64,000 nt of DNA from Streptomyces hyaluromycini (lineage in GTDB: Bacteria > Actinomycetota > Actinomycetes > Streptomycetales > Streptomycetaceae), in NCBI RefSeq assembly GCF_002217755.1, contig NZ_BCFL01000019.1:804712-868711 (forward strand), read 5' to 3'. Under the pieces are notes generated by a model, which saw nothing but the letters and a program-made list of their open reading frames with translations, was not told the origin of the DNA and did no database searches. Shown here one piece after another: positions 32,700 through 42,472 of the stretch (the first letter of the stretch is position 1; every line of letters begins with the position of its first letter). A program made the position numbers and the translations under genes.

Positions 32700-34247
32700 T
32701 CAGCAGACCTTCTCATCCCCCCGGATGACGGAAGTCTCCGCCTGCGGCGTCGGCGCAGCCGCCCGCACCGTCCGCACAGCCCCCCTGAAGTCGGCCCCCA
32801 CAGTCACCCGCAGCACCGGCCCCAGCCCCGGCACGGCCCGCAGCACGCTGCCCGGCAGGGCCGCCGCCAGTGAGCGGGCCGAGCGGTCCCACCGCGGGTC
32901 GAAGGAGACCACCGTCCGCCGCACGTCGCGGCGGGCGGCCGTCACCGGCTGGTGGTTCGTCGCGAAGCCCGTCGCCGCCAGCGCCGCGTCCATCCGCCGC
33001 GCCAGCCCCGCCGTACCCGTGCCGTTCTCCACCTGGACCCGGATCCCCGCCGGCGCCACCTCGACCGTCACCGGCGCCGGCCCCTGCGGCTTCGGCGGCT
33101 TCGGCGGGAGAGAGGGCGAGGGCGACGGCGCGGGCGCGTGCGTGGGCGCCGGCGCCGCGAGCGGCTTGTCGTCGCGCAGGGACCGGAACAGCTGGTCCGC
33201 CCCGGCCCGGTCCCACTTCAGCGTCGAGCCGATGCCCTTCACCACGTACCCGAGCTGCCCGATGGGGACGGTCGTGAACTCGGACGAGGACGGCGAGAAG
33301 TTGCGCATCGCCCGGCCGAGGTCGAGCAGCTCGTCCGTGCCGAAGCCCGTGTCGGCCCGCACCGACCCCAGCACCGCCCGCGTCACGTCCCGGAACCTGA
33401 TCGGGTTGAGCAGCACCCCGTTCGACGTCGCCCGCTCGATCAGCGCCGCCAGGAACCGCTGCTGCCGCTTCATCCGGCCCAGGTCGCTCGCCGCGTCGAC
33501 ATGCCGCGAGCGGACGTACTGCAGGGCCTGGCCGCCGTTCAGGATGTGCCTGCCGGGGGAGAGGTTCAGGCCGGTGTAGGAGTCCTTCAGGGGCTGGGCG
33601 GTGCAGATCCGGACCCCGCCGAGCACGTCCACGGTCCGCATGAACGTGATGAAGTCGACCTCCAGGTAGTGGTCGATCTTCAGGTGGGTCATGTCCTCGA
33701 CGGTGCGGACGGTCAGCTGCGGGCCGCCCTCCGCGTAGGCCGCGTTCAGCTTGATGGGGTGCGCGGGGTGCGACCGGCCCGTCGTCTCGTCGACGTGCGA
33801 CGGCACCTCGGCGTACGAGTCGCGCGGCAGGCTGACCACGGTCGCCCGCTCCCGGTCCGCCGAGATGTGCACGATCATGATCGTGTCGGTGCAGTGGCAG
33901 GGCGCCCCGCCCAGCCGGTACTTCCGCCGCTCGTGCTCGGTGATCTGGTCGCGGCCGTCGGTGCCGACCAGCAGCACGTTCATGCCGTGGCCCGGGGCGG
34001 GACGGTTCTTCATGTCCTTGAAGGGGTCGACCCGGGCGATGTCCGCGTCCAGGCCGGCCATCACCGAGTGCCCGATCCCGGCCGACGCCAGCACCACCAC
34101 CGAGAGCGTGGTCACCGCCCGCATGGCCCAGCGCGGCCGCCGGGGCCTCCTGGGTCGTACCGGCGGCCGCGGGGCCTGACGGGTGGGCTGCGGTCGGCGC
34201 TGCGGCCGGGCGGGCCGGACGAGGGACCGGGACGGGCTGGCGGACAA
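32700..34247 (-). CDS. LCP-family glycopolymer ligase 2, with LytR_C
   Basis: A 515-residue protein. The TTG at 34247 is chosen because GGAGG lies 7 bp upstream; an in-frame GTG at 34289 has no ribosome-binding site. After an Arg/Pro-rich cytoplasmic lead, one membrane helix, then an LCP domain with GTDGRD, SLPRDS and YVRSRHVDAASDLGR. A Pro/Ala-rich linker leads to a LytR_C domain (VRVQVENGTGTAGLARRMDA). It probably acts with the divergent GT2 glycosyltransferase at 34374. Confidence 0.87.
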   Translation of the reverse strand: MSASPSRSLVRPARPQRRPQPTRQAPRPPVRPRRPRRPRWAMRAVTTLSVVVLASAGIGHSVMAGLDADIARVDPFKDMKNRPAPGHGMNVLLVGTDGRDQITEHERRKYRLGGAPCHCTDTIMIVHISADRERATVVSLPRDSYAEVPSHVDETTGRSHPAHPIKLNAAYAEGGPQLTVRTVEDMTHLKIDHYLEVDFITFMRTVDVLGGVRICTAQPLKDSYTGLNLSPGRHILNGGQALQYVRSRHVDAASDLGRMKRQQRFLAALIERATSNGVLLNPIRFRDVTRAVLGSVRADTGFGTDELLDLGRAMRNFSPSSSEFTTVPIGQLGYVVKGIGSTLKWDRAGADQLFRSLRDDKPLAAPAPTHAPAPSPSPSLPPKPPKPQGPAPVTVEVAPAGIRVQVENGTGTAGLARRMDAALAATGFATNHQPVTAARRDVRRTVVSFDPRWDRSARSLAAALPGSVLRAVPGLGPVLRVTVGADFRGAVRTVRAAAPTPQAETSVIRGDEKVC

Positions 34248-34373
34248 AGGACACCTCCGGACGAGGCCGTACGTGGGATCCGTGAGCACGGTAGGCCGAT
34301 ACGACCTTCAGCCCGCCCCACCGCCCATGCGGCGCGCACCGGTGTCCCCCGTTCGCGGTAACGTGAGCCCCCT

Positions 34374-35423
34374 ATGAACGCCAAGCCCGACGTGCGGCAC
34401 CCCGCAGTTTCTGTGATCATGCCCGTCCTCGACGAGGAGCGGCATCTGCGCGGGGCCGTCCAAGCGATCCTCGCGCAGGAGTACGCCGGCGAGCTGGAGG
34501 TCGTCATCGCCCTCGGTCCGTCCAAGGACCGCACGGACGAGATCGCCGCCCAGCTCGTGGCGGAAACCGCATCATTCAGAAGCAAGCGTGTCCACACCGT
34601 CCCGAACCCGACCGGGCGCACCCCGGCCGCGCTGAACGCGGCGATCAAGGCCTCCCGGCACCCGATCGTGGTCCGTGTCGACGGCCACGGCATGCTCTCG
34701 CCGAACTACATCGCCACCGCGGTACGGCTCCTGGAGGAGACCGGCGCGATGAACGTGGGCGGCATCATGCACGCCGAGGGCGAGAACGCCTGGGAGGACG
34801 CGGTCGCGGCGGCCATGACCTCGAAGATCGGCGTCGGGAACGCGGCCTTCCACACGGGCGGCGAGGCCGGGCCCGCCGACACCGTCTACCTCGGTGTCTT
34901 CCGGCGCGAGGCGCTGGAGCAACAGGGCGGCTACAACGAGGAGTTCATCCGCGCCCAGGACTGGGAGCTGAACTTCCGGATCCGGGAGGCCGGCGGGCTG
35001 ATCTGGTTCTCGCCGGAGCTGAAGGTGTCGTACCGGCCGCGGCCCAGCGTGAAGGCGCTCGCCAAGCAGTACAAGGACTACGGCCGTTGGCGGCACGTCG
35101 TCGCCCGCTACCACGAGGGCTCCATCAACCTGCGCTACCTCGCCCCGCCGACGGCGGTCTGCGCGATAGCCGCTGGGATCGTCGTGGGGGCGCTGGTCAC
35201 CCCGTTCGGGTTCGTGGTCCCCGGCGGCTACCTCGCGGCGATCGCCGCCGGGTCCCTCCCGGCCGGCAAGGGGCTGCCGCTCAGGGCACGGCTGCAGATC
35301 CCGGTCGCCCTCGCCACCATGCACATGTCGTGGGGGTACGGCTTCCTGACCAGCCCCAAGGCCCTGGCGAAGCGGGTCATCGCGTCCCGCCGCCCGGCGG
35401 TGCTCAGCTCCACCGGCAGCTGA
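34374..35423 (+). CDS. GT2 glycosyltransferase (ExoA/succinoglycan type)
   Basis: A 349-residue membrane-associated glycosyltransferase. VSVIMPVLDEERHLRGAV opens the GT-A fold, VRVDGHGMLSPNYI holds the DxD-like metal site, and AQDWELNFRIREAGG the catalytic aspartate region. Two hydrophobic segments (about 255-275 and 280-300) and a basic tail anchor it. It probably builds part of the polymer that the neighbouring LCP proteins attach to the wall. Donor sugar unknown. Confidence 0.85.
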   Translation: MNAKPDVRHPAVSVIMPVLDEERHLRGAVQAILAQEYAGELEVVIALGPSKDRTDEIAAQLVAETASFRSKRVHTVPNPTGRTPAALNAAIKASRHPIVVRVDGHGMLSPNYIATAVRLLEETGAMNVGGIMHAEGENAWEDAVAAAMTSKIGVGNAAFHTGGEAGPADTVYLGVFRREALEQQGGYNEEFIRAQDWELNFRIREAGGLIWFSPELKVSYRPRPSVKALAKQYKDYGRWRHVVARYHEGSINLRYLAPPTAVCAIAAGIVVGALVTPFGFVVPGGYLAAIAAGSLPAGKGLPLRARLQIPVALATMHMSWGYGFLTSPKALAKRVIASRRPAVLSSTGS

Positions 35424-35447
35424 GCACCCCCACGAGACCGGCCCGGG

Positions 35448-36998
35448 CTACCAGGTGTAGTCCGGGTCGACGTGCATGCACGCCTTGGTGTCCGAGGCGT
35501 TGAGGGCGCTCGCCGACGCCGGGGTGGTGTCATCGTCGTCGGCGGTGTACTTGGTGCCCGAGCGCCAGTCGGCGCCCACGACCACCGTGACCCCGTCGAC
35601 GGCCGTGGACTTCTTCACCTGGGCGGACGGGATGCCCAGCACCTTGGCGACCCGCTGGGCGTCGGCCGCCAGGTCCGCACTCGGGTAGCGCACCAGGGTC
35701 TGGTCCGCGCTCAGCAGCGCCGAGGTGTCGGCGGCCGCCTTCGTGAAGCCCTTGCCGACGAGCAGCTCGGTGACGGCGGCGGCCCTGCCGGTGACGGCGG
35801 ACTCCGCGCTGCTCTTCGTGCCGTTCTGCACCTGTACGGCGATCTTGTCGTCGGCCGCCGCCTTGTCGGTGACCTTCGTCGTGGTCGTGGTCGTCTTCTT
35901 CTTGTCCTTGCCGTCCAGCGCGATGTCCTCGCGGACCAGCCGCCACAGCTTGGCCGCGTCGGTGGGCTTGGGCAGGACCCGGTTGCCGTCGGAGGAGTAC
36001 ACGAACGGCATCGTCGTCATGGTGATGCGGTTCGTGGGGACCTTCTTCAGCTCCTTGCTCAGGTCGTAGAGCTTGGTGACCGAGCCGAGGCCGGTGTCGA
36101 CCGTGAGCGCCTTGGTGGCCGTCTCGGCGAGCCCCAGGAGCTTGTCGGGGTTGCTGAGGGTGGCGTTGGAGCGCAGCTGGCGGACCATCGAGTTCATGTA
36201 CATGTGCTGGGCCTTGGTCCGGGCTATGTCGCTGCCGTCCTCGAAGCCGTAGCGGGTGCGCAGCCACTGCAGGGCCTGCTTGCCCTTGACCGAGGTGGTG
36301 CCCTTCTTCAGCTTCAGGCCGGAGCCGTGGCCGGTGGAGGTGTGCGAGTAGATGTTGGCGTCCACGCACACCGGCACCCCGCCGATCGCGTCCGCCATGG
36401 ACACCACGCCCGAGAAGTCGACCATCATGAAGTGGTCGATGTGGAGGTCGGTGAGCTTCTCCCAGGTGGCCACCGTGCAGCCGGGCCCGCCGCGTTCCAG
36501 GGAGGCGTTGGTCATCGTGTCGGCGGTGGCCGCGTACACCTTGCCGGTCTTGGCGTCGGTGCACTTCGGGATGGACACCAGGGTGTCGCGGGGCATGGAC
36601 ACCACCGACATGTTGGTGCGGTCGGCGGACACGTGCAGCAGCATCTGGACGTCGGCGCGGGCGGCGGTGCCGATGTCCTTGGCGCCGCCCAGCTTCTGGT
36701 TCTCGGCGGTGTCCCGGGCGTCGGAGCCGATCAGCAGGATGTTCAGCGGGGTCTGACCGGCCGCGTTCGCCTTGGACGCGGTCGCGCGGTCCTTGGCGTC
36801 GGCGTTGTTGAGGTTCTCTTTCTTGATGTTGCTGTTGAGGTGCTCGTAGTACAGGTATCCGGCGGTGGCGGTGCCGGCCATGGCCAGCGCCAGGACCGAG
36901 GCCGACCAGCGGACGATCCGGCGTCTGCGGCGTCTGCGGTCGCCGTCCGTGCCGCGTCTGTCCTGCCGGCCGCCACCGTCCTGGGGCGTGAGAGACAT
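35448..36998 (-). CDS. LCP-family glycopolymer ligase 3, with LytR_C
   Basis: A 516-residue LCP protein. The ATG at 36998 follows GAGGACACC; conserved in-frame sequence upstream (VRGEVS, AVEDT) shared with LCP 4 leaves a longer start possible. Arg-rich lead, a membrane helix (ASVLALAMAGTATAGYLYYEHL), LCP core (GSDARD, SMPRDTLVSIP, WLRTRYGFEDGSDIARTKAQ), then LytR_C (VQVQNGTKSSAESAVTGRA). Two extra Cys in the core probably form a disulphide. The C-terminus ends DPDYTW, like LCP 4 (APYRW): a tandem duplicate. Confidence 0.88.
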   Translation of the reverse strand: MSLTPQDGGGRQDRRGTDGDRRRRRRRIVRWSASVLALAMAGTATAGYLYYEHLNSNIKKENLNNADAKDRATASKANAAGQTPLNILLIGSDARDTAENQKLGGAKDIGTAARADVQMLLHVSADRTNMSVVSMPRDTLVSIPKCTDAKTGKVYAATADTMTNASLERGGPGCTVATWEKLTDLHIDHFMMVDFSGVVSMADAIGGVPVCVDANIYSHTSTGHGSGLKLKKGTTSVKGKQALQWLRTRYGFEDGSDIARTKAQHMYMNSMVRQLRSNATLSNPDKLLGLAETATKALTVDTGLGSVTKLYDLSKELKKVPTNRITMTTMPFVYSSDGNRVLPKPTDAAKLWRLVREDIALDGKDKKKTTTTTTKVTDKAAADDKIAVQVQNGTKSSAESAVTGRAAAVTELLVGKGFTKAAADTSALLSADQTLVRYPSADLAADAQRVAKVLGIPSAQVKKSTAVDGVTVVVGADWRSGTKYTADDDDTTPASASALNASDTKACMHVDPDYTW

Positions 36999-37245
36999 GG
37001 TGTCCTCGACCGCGGACACCACGTCGGACACCTCACCCCGCACACTGCTGTGCACCACCTTGCCCGCCCTCCCGCTCACACCTGCCGCCACACCCGGAAC
37101 TCCCGGGCACCTGAAGCACGGCCGCAGTGTCATGCAGCCGTTTAGGAGTTACCTGTGCTTACCTGTGCGGACCTGTGTGTGAAGAGACCGTGCCGCCTGT
37201 AATGACCCTGTACGTGACCCTGTAAGGGACCGGCGGCACGGCCCG

Positions 37246-38877
37246 CTACCAGCGGTAGGGCGCGTACACGTCCATGCACTGCTTGGTGTCCGAACCGTTG
37301 ATCGCGTCGGCGTTGTCCGGCAGGTCACCGGCCTTCGGCGCGGACTGCTTCGGGTAGGCCGTCCCGTCCCGCCAGTCGGCGCCGACGACGAGCGTGACAC
37401 CCGACACATTCGTGGTCTGCTGCACCTGGCTCGTCGGGATCCCCAGCGCCTTGGCGACCGCCTGGGCGTCGCCCTGCAGGTCCGCGCTCGGGTACTGGAC
37501 CACCGTCTTCTCCACCGACTGCGCGGCCGCCGAGGTGTCCGCCGCCGCCCTGGTGTAGCCCTTGGCGGCCAGCTCCTGGGCGAGCGCCCGCGCCCGGCCG
37601 CCGACCGCGGCCTCGGTGGCGGTACCGGTGGCGTTCTGCACCAGCACGCCGAGGCCGCCGGCGGAGACGGACGGCTCCTTGGCGGGCGCGGCGCTCGCCG
37701 TGGTCTTCTTCTTGCTCTCCTTGGTGCCGCCGTTCTTGTCGAAGGCCACGTCGTCGCGGAGCATCTGCCACATCTTGTCGGCGTTGGCGCCGTCCGGCAC
37801 CAGGTGGTCCTTGTTCTGCGGGTCCTGGAGGTTCGGCATCGTGAGCGAGGTGATGCGGTCCGTCGGCACCGACTTGAGCTGCATGCCCAGGTCGTAGAGC
37901 TTCTTCGGGGTGCCGATCTCCTCGGAGACCGTCAGCGACTTGGTGGCCGCCTCGGCCAGGTCCATCAGCCTGCCGGTGTCGGTGAAGACGTTCTGCCCCT
38001 TCAGCGTCCGGATCATCGAGTTGAGGTACATGTGCTGGGCCTTGGCCCGCAGCGGGTCACTGCCCCAGGCGTGCCGGGTGCGCAGCCACTGCAGGGCCTG
38101 CTTGCCCTGCACCTTGTGGGTGCCGGCGGTCAGCTTGAGCCCGGAGCCGCCGGACACCGCGGCCGTCGGCCGGTCCCACACGTTCTGCTTCACACAGACG
38201 TCGACGCCGCCGATGGCGTCCGCCATCTTCACCACGCCCGCGAAGTCGATCGTGATCCAGTGGTCGATGTAGACCCCGGTGAGGTTCTCCCAGGTGGCCA
38301 GCGTGCAGCCGGCGCCGCCGCGGGCCAGCGACTCGTTGATGATGGTGTTGGTCGCCGGGTACACCTTGCCGGTGTCCGGATCGGTGCACTTGGGGATGTC
38401 GACGCGGGTGTCCCGGGGGATGCTCACCATCGCCGCGCTCTTCCGGTCCGCCGACAGGTGGATCAGCATCTGGACGTCGCCGAGCGGCGGGCTGCCCCGG
38501 TCGTACTTGGCGCCGCCGAGCTTCACGTTCTCGTCGGAGTTACGGCTGTCGGAGCCGATCAGCAGGATGTTCAGCGGCGTCTGACCGGCCGCGTTGGCCG
38601 CGGTCTTGTGCGCCTTGGCGTCGCCGATGTCGCGCCGGCCCTTCTGGATGTTGCCGTTCAGGTGCTGGTAGTAGAGGTAACCGGCACCGGCCGTACCGAG
38701 GATCACCACCGACAGCACGGTCGCCGACCAGCGCAGTACGCGTCGGCCGCGTCTCCCCGGGCCGCCGCCGTTCGAGCCGCCTCTGCGCGGCCCGTCGCCG
38801 GTGCCGCCCGGCGCGTCAGGTGCCTTCGGTGCCCTGTGTGCCTTCGGTGCCCTGCGTGCCTTCGGTGCGAGGGACAT
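37246..38877 (-). CDS. LCP-family glycopolymer ligase 4, with LytR_C
   Basis: A 543-residue paralogue of LCP 3 with the same order: repeat-rich basic lead (KARRAPKAHRAPKAPDAP, from a DNA tandem repeat), membrane helix (ATVLSVVILGTAGAGYLYYQHL), LCP core (GSDSRN, SIPRDTRVDIP, WLRTRHAWGSDPLRAKAQ), LytR_C (LVQNATGTATEAAVGGRA) and a CMDVYAPYRW end. The ATG at 38877 follows GAGGACACG. It is 247 bp upstream of LCP 3 and may be transcribed separately. Confidence 0.88.
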   Translation of the reverse strand: MSLAPKARRAPKAHRAPKAPDAPGGTGDGPRRGGSNGGGPGRRGRRVLRWSATVLSVVILGTAGAGYLYYQHLNGNIQKGRRDIGDAKAHKTAANAAGQTPLNILLIGSDSRNSDENVKLGGAKYDRGSPPLGDVQMLIHLSADRKSAAMVSIPRDTRVDIPKCTDPDTGKVYPATNTIINESLARGGAGCTLATWENLTGVYIDHWITIDFAGVVKMADAIGGVDVCVKQNVWDRPTAAVSGGSGLKLTAGTHKVQGKQALQWLRTRHAWGSDPLRAKAQHMYLNSMIRTLKGQNVFTDTGRLMDLAEAATKSLTVSEEIGTPKKLYDLGMQLKSVPTDRITSLTMPNLQDPQNKDHLVPDGANADKMWQMLRDDVAFDKNGGTKESKKKTTASAAPAKEPSVSAGGLGVLVQNATGTATEAAVGGRARALAQELAAKGYTRAAADTSAAAQSVEKTVVQYPSADLQGDAQAVAKALGIPTSQVQQTTNVSGVTLVVGADWRDGTAYPKQSAPKAGDLPDNADAINGSDTKQCMDVYAPYRW

Positions 38878-39121
38878 CGTGTCCTCGACCGCAGGCACCT
38901 CCCCCCGCACATCGCTCTGCGTCAACGCCCTGCCCTCCCCACCCTGCGCCCTGCGCCTACAGGCCCGCCGCCACGCCCCCCGTCGGACGCCACACGGACC
39001 ACACGGGTCCGCCCCGCGCCCGGTTAGACGCGCGACGGACCCATAGGGTTACCTGTTTATTCGCGGTTACTTGTTCGCGTTCACTCAGCGGTCGCCCGGT
39101 GTAACTCTTCGTCGCGCCGCC

Positions 39122-40843
39122 CTACTTGGCGCAGGTCACCTTGTCCGCCGTCGTCTTGCTGTCCACGTCCGGCGCCTTTGTCGGAGTGGTGAGGGAGACT
39201 CCCGCCCCCTGGAAGTCCTTGCCCAGCGTCAGCGTGATCGCGGGCAGGCCCTGGGAGTTGATCACGCTCTTGCCCGGCTTCATGGCGGAGCCCGACAACC
39301 CCATGAGGCCGGCCAGTTCACGCGCCTGGGCGGCCTGGGCGGGGGCGTACTCCAGGGTGGTCTTGCTGAGTGCGACGTCCGCGTTGCCGGCGTTCTCCGA
39401 CTTGAGGACGCCCTCCTGGACCTGCAGCCAGCTGAGGGTCTCCTGGGCGCTGCCGGCCGGGGCCCCGCCGTTGAGGACCCGCACCCGCACCTCGGAGGCC
39501 GCCGACTTGGAGCCCTCCAGGCGGGCGGCCGCCGCGTCCTTGCTGGCCTGGGCCTGCTTCTTCTTGACGGCCGTGAAGGAGACGTCGTCCTTGATCGCCT
39601 GGAAGACGGCGGGGGCCTTCGTCTCGTTGAGCACGACGGTCGCCTTCACCTTCTCCGCCGGGTTGTCCAGCACCGGGATGGTGGTGAAGGTCAGGTTCTT
39701 CGGGTTGAGCTTGCCGAGCTCCAGACCGAGGTCCTTCAGCTTGCCGATGCTGTCCAGCTGGGAGTCGACGGTGAGCGCCTTGGTGCCGACCTCGGCCAGC
39801 TTCAGCAGCTTGGTCGGGCTGGTGAGCGTCGAGTTGGAGCTGAGCTTGCGCATCAGGGCGCTGAGGAACTGCTGTTGGAGCTGGATCCGGCTCAGGTCAC
39901 CGCCGAAGCCGACCGAGTGCCGGGTGCGCACGAACGCCAGCGCGGTCTCGCCGGAGATGTTGTGGGTGCCCTTGGACAGCTTCAGGTGCGAGTCCGAGTC
40001 GTCGATGTCCTTGGCCAGGCACACCTCGACCCCGCCGACCGCGTCGGTCAGCGTCTTGACCGCGTTGAAGTCGGCCACCATGAAGTTGTCGGCCTGGATC
40101 CCGGTCAGCTCGGTCACCGTGCGCACGGTGCAGCTGGCGGTACGGCCGTCCTGGCCGAGGCTGGTGTTGAAGCGGACGTTCTCGGTGCCCGCGATGACCT
40201 TCTCCGTCCCGTCCGACTGCTGCGTCTGGCAGTCGGGCACATCGACGATGAGGTCACGCGGAATGCTCAGCGCGGTGGCGTTCGAGCGGTCCTTGGAGAT
40301 GTGCAGCAGGATCGTGGTGTCGGCGTGCCCGACGCTGCCGGCGTCCCCGTAGCCCTCGTTGCCCGAGCCCGTCCGCTTGTCGGTGCCGATGATCAGCAGG
40401 TTGATCGCCTTGTCCTTGCTGAAACCACCGGTGCTCGCGCCGTCGTCGGAGACGGACGTGATGTTGTCGTTGAGGTGCTTGATGTACAGGTAGCCGGCGG
40501 CCGAGGCGGCGACCAGCACGAAGGCCATCGTTCCGCCGGTCCACAGCAGGACCTTCTTGGCCTTCGACTTCTTCTTCACCGGCTGCCGCCGTGAGCGGCG
40601 CCCTGCCAGCGGCTCGGGCTCGCTGCGCCGCCTGCGCTGCCCCGGCACCTCGGGGCTCGCGGTCTCCCGCGCACCGCCACCGCCCGCGGCGGCGCCCGGC
40701 GAGACGGGCCTGCGCGGTCCGGGTACCGACGACTGCGGTGCGGAAGGCATCAGTCGCAGTTCGTATTCGCCGGTGTTCGGATTGAGTACCCACTGGTCTG
40801 CGGGATCGATGTTGTCCGCCCGCCCACGGCCTTGCGCGTCCAC
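39122..40843 (-). CDS. LCP-family glycopolymer ligase 5, with LytR_C
   Basis: A 573-residue protein. The GTG at 40843 begins VDAQGRGRADNIDPADQWVL, a lead common to actinobacterial LCP proteins, after GGAGGATTC. Basic juxtamembrane stretch, membrane helix (about 150-170), LCP core (GTDKRTGSG, SIPRDLIVDVP, FVRTRHSVGFGGDLSRIQLQ) and a LytR_C-type domain (VRVLNGGAPAGSAQETLSWL). Ends in VTCAK. The sequence is less similar to LCP 3 and 4 than these are to each other. Confidence 0.88.
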   Translation of the reverse strand: MDAQGRGRADNIDPADQWVLNPNTGEYELRLMPSAPQSSVPGPRRPVSPGAAAGGGGARETASPEVPGQRRRRSEPEPLAGRRSRRQPVKKKSKAKKVLLWTGGTMAFVLVAASAAGYLYIKHLNDNITSVSDDGASTGGFSKDKAINLLIIGTDKRTGSGNEGYGDAGSVGHADTTILLHISKDRSNATALSIPRDLIVDVPDCQTQQSDGTEKVIAGTENVRFNTSLGQDGRTASCTVRTVTELTGIQADNFMVADFNAVKTLTDAVGGVEVCLAKDIDDSDSHLKLSKGTHNISGETALAFVRTRHSVGFGGDLSRIQLQQQFLSALMRKLSSNSTLTSPTKLLKLAEVGTKALTVDSQLDSIGKLKDLGLELGKLNPKNLTFTTIPVLDNPAEKVKATVVLNETKAPAVFQAIKDDVSFTAVKKKQAQASKDAAAARLEGSKSAASEVRVRVLNGGAPAGSAQETLSWLQVQEGVLKSENAGNADVALSKTTLEYAPAQAAQARELAGLMGLSGSAMKPGKSVINSQGLPAITLTLGKDFQGAGVSLTTPTKAPDVDSKTTADKVTCAK

Positions 40844-41085
40844 GGTTGTCCGAATCCTCCGTCGGGGCCACGCGGCGCCTTCCCCCCACCAAGGCGCTCG
40901 GTCACGTTTCGCGGTGCACGACCCCAGGACGGACCTCGCGGCCGGGTGCACCGGAGCGCTCACACTATCCGCCCAGTTCAGCGTCGAGGGACGCCAGTGA
41001 CAAATTCGTCCTCCCTACAACCGGGCAATCCATCTCATTTAACTGACAATGAACGGCGCGGAAGTTCGCCGCCTTGGCGTGTGCT

Positions 41086-42225
41086 TTACGTGCACCTGTC
41101 CTCGGCGGCGGTGTTACCGCGAAACGTGGGCTCCGTGGAGTTTCCGGAAGAGGGATCGTCCTTCTCGCCCGTGGCGTAGTCGGCGACCTTCACGGGCGCG
41201 TCGGCCCGCAGCAGAGCGAACAGCGCGTCCGCCTTGGCCGCCTTGAGCTGGTCGCGGTTGGAGTCGTACACATACGGCTCCCGCGGGACCGTGAGGAACT
41301 GCACATGCTCCGTGGGGATGTCCCGCAGCCCGCGCACCAGTTGGTACAGGCCGCGCAGACTGGCCAGTTCGGGATCGGTGGTGAGGGCGGAGGTCGCCGC
41401 GTCCAGCAGCGGATAGAGCTTCGCCGGGTTCAGCAGTACGTCACTGCTCTGCACCTTGTTGACGAGCGCCCCCAGGAACTGCTGCTGCCGGTCCATCCGC
41501 CCGGTGTCACTGCCGTCCCCGAGCGACTTGCGGGCCCGTACGTACCCCAGCGCCTGCTCCCCGTCGAGCGTGACCCGCCCGGCGGGCAGCCGCAGTTTGG
41601 CGGCCTTGTCGTTGATGGGCTTCTTCAGGCACACCTGCACCCCGTCGATCGCGTCGACCATGTCCTTGAACCCGCTGAAGTCGACGACCATGTAGTGGTC
41701 GACGCGGATGTCCGTGAGCTTCTCCACGGTACGCACGGTGCAGGCCGAACCCCCCGCCTCGAAGGCCGAGTTGAACAGCGTGAACGAGGGTTCGCTGCGC
41801 CGCCCGTCGCTCCGCAGGCAGCCGGGTACGTGCACCATCAGGTCCCGGGGCAGCGAGACGGCGGTGGCGCTGCGCCGGTCGCGGGCGAGATGCAGCAGGA
41901 TCGCGGTGTCGGACCGCTGGGTGCCCGAATCCTTGCCGTAGCGACGGTTCCCGTCCCCGGCGCGGCTGTCCGACCCGATGAGCAGGATGTTCTGCGCGCC
42001 CCGCACCAGCTCGGTGGGCCGCTCCCGCTCGTACCGGGCGAGCTCGGCGGCGGCCGCGTCGTCGGGGGTGATGTTGTGACTGAGCTTGGCGTAGAGGGCC
42101 CAGCCGCCGCCGACGGCCACGACGAGCAGCACGCCGGCACCGAGGGCCACCCCCCGCATCCAGCGCCGCCGGCGCCACCGGGCAAGCCCGTGCCCGGTGG
42201 CGGATGCCCCTACGACGTCGGTCAC
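41086..42225 (-). CDS. LCP-family glycopolymer ligase 6, short form
   Basis: A 379-residue LCP protein without LytR_C. Short Arg-rich lead, membrane helix (about 25-45), core motifs GSDSRAGD, SLPRDLMVHVP and YVRARKSLGDGSDTGRMDRQ, where Lys replaces the common His of RxRH. The GTG at 42225 has GAGGA almost touching it, so the start is uncertain. It ends close to the 242-bp region that separates it from LCP 5. Confidence 0.85.
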   Translation of the reverse strand: MTDVVGASATGHGLARWRRRRWMRGVALGAGVLLVVAVGGGWALYAKLSHNITPDDAAAAELARYERERPTELVRGAQNILLIGSDSRAGDGNRRYGKDSGTQRSDTAILLHLARDRRSATAVSLPRDLMVHVPGCLRSDGRRSEPSFTLFNSAFEAGGSACTVRTVEKLTDIRVDHYMVVDFSGFKDMVDAIDGVQVCLKKPINDKAAKLRLPAGRVTLDGEQALGYVRARKSLGDGSDTGRMDRQQQFLGALVNKVQSSDVLLNPAKLYPLLDAATSALTTDPELASLRGLYQLVRGLRDIPTEHVQFLTVPREPYVYDSNRDQLKAAKADALFALLRADAPVKVADYATGEKDDPSSGNSTEPTFRGNTAAEDRCT

Positions 42226-42275
42226 TCCTCAACAGTGCCTTGGGGCGAGGGCAGGGGCGGCGGTAACTACTCCAC

Positions 42276-42450
42276 GCGGGTGACTGGTCCCGCCTTCTTG
42301 GGGGCGCGGGGCTGTGTCGATCTGCGGCTTCGCCGCGTGGGCGCGAACGGCCCTCACTTGTCGGCAGCGGGTGACTGGTCCCACCCTTCTTGGGGGCGCG
42401 GGGCTGTGTCGATCTGCGGCTTCGCCGCGTGGGCGCGAACGGCCCTCACT
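42276..42450. repeat. Tandem pair of an 83/84-bp repeat (dispersed family, copies 7-8)
   Basis: Copy 1 at 42276-42358, copy 2 at 42367-42450, nearly identical: GCGGGTGACTGGTCCC, TTCTTGGGGGCGCGGGGCTG, TGTCGATCTGCGGCTTCGCC, GCGTGGGCGCGAACGGCCCT. Related sequence is at 47422 and 12176. It fills the gap between LCP 6 and the TIGR03089 gene. Confidence 0.85.
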
Positions 42451-42472
42451 CAGCCGCAGCCGAAGAACGACC

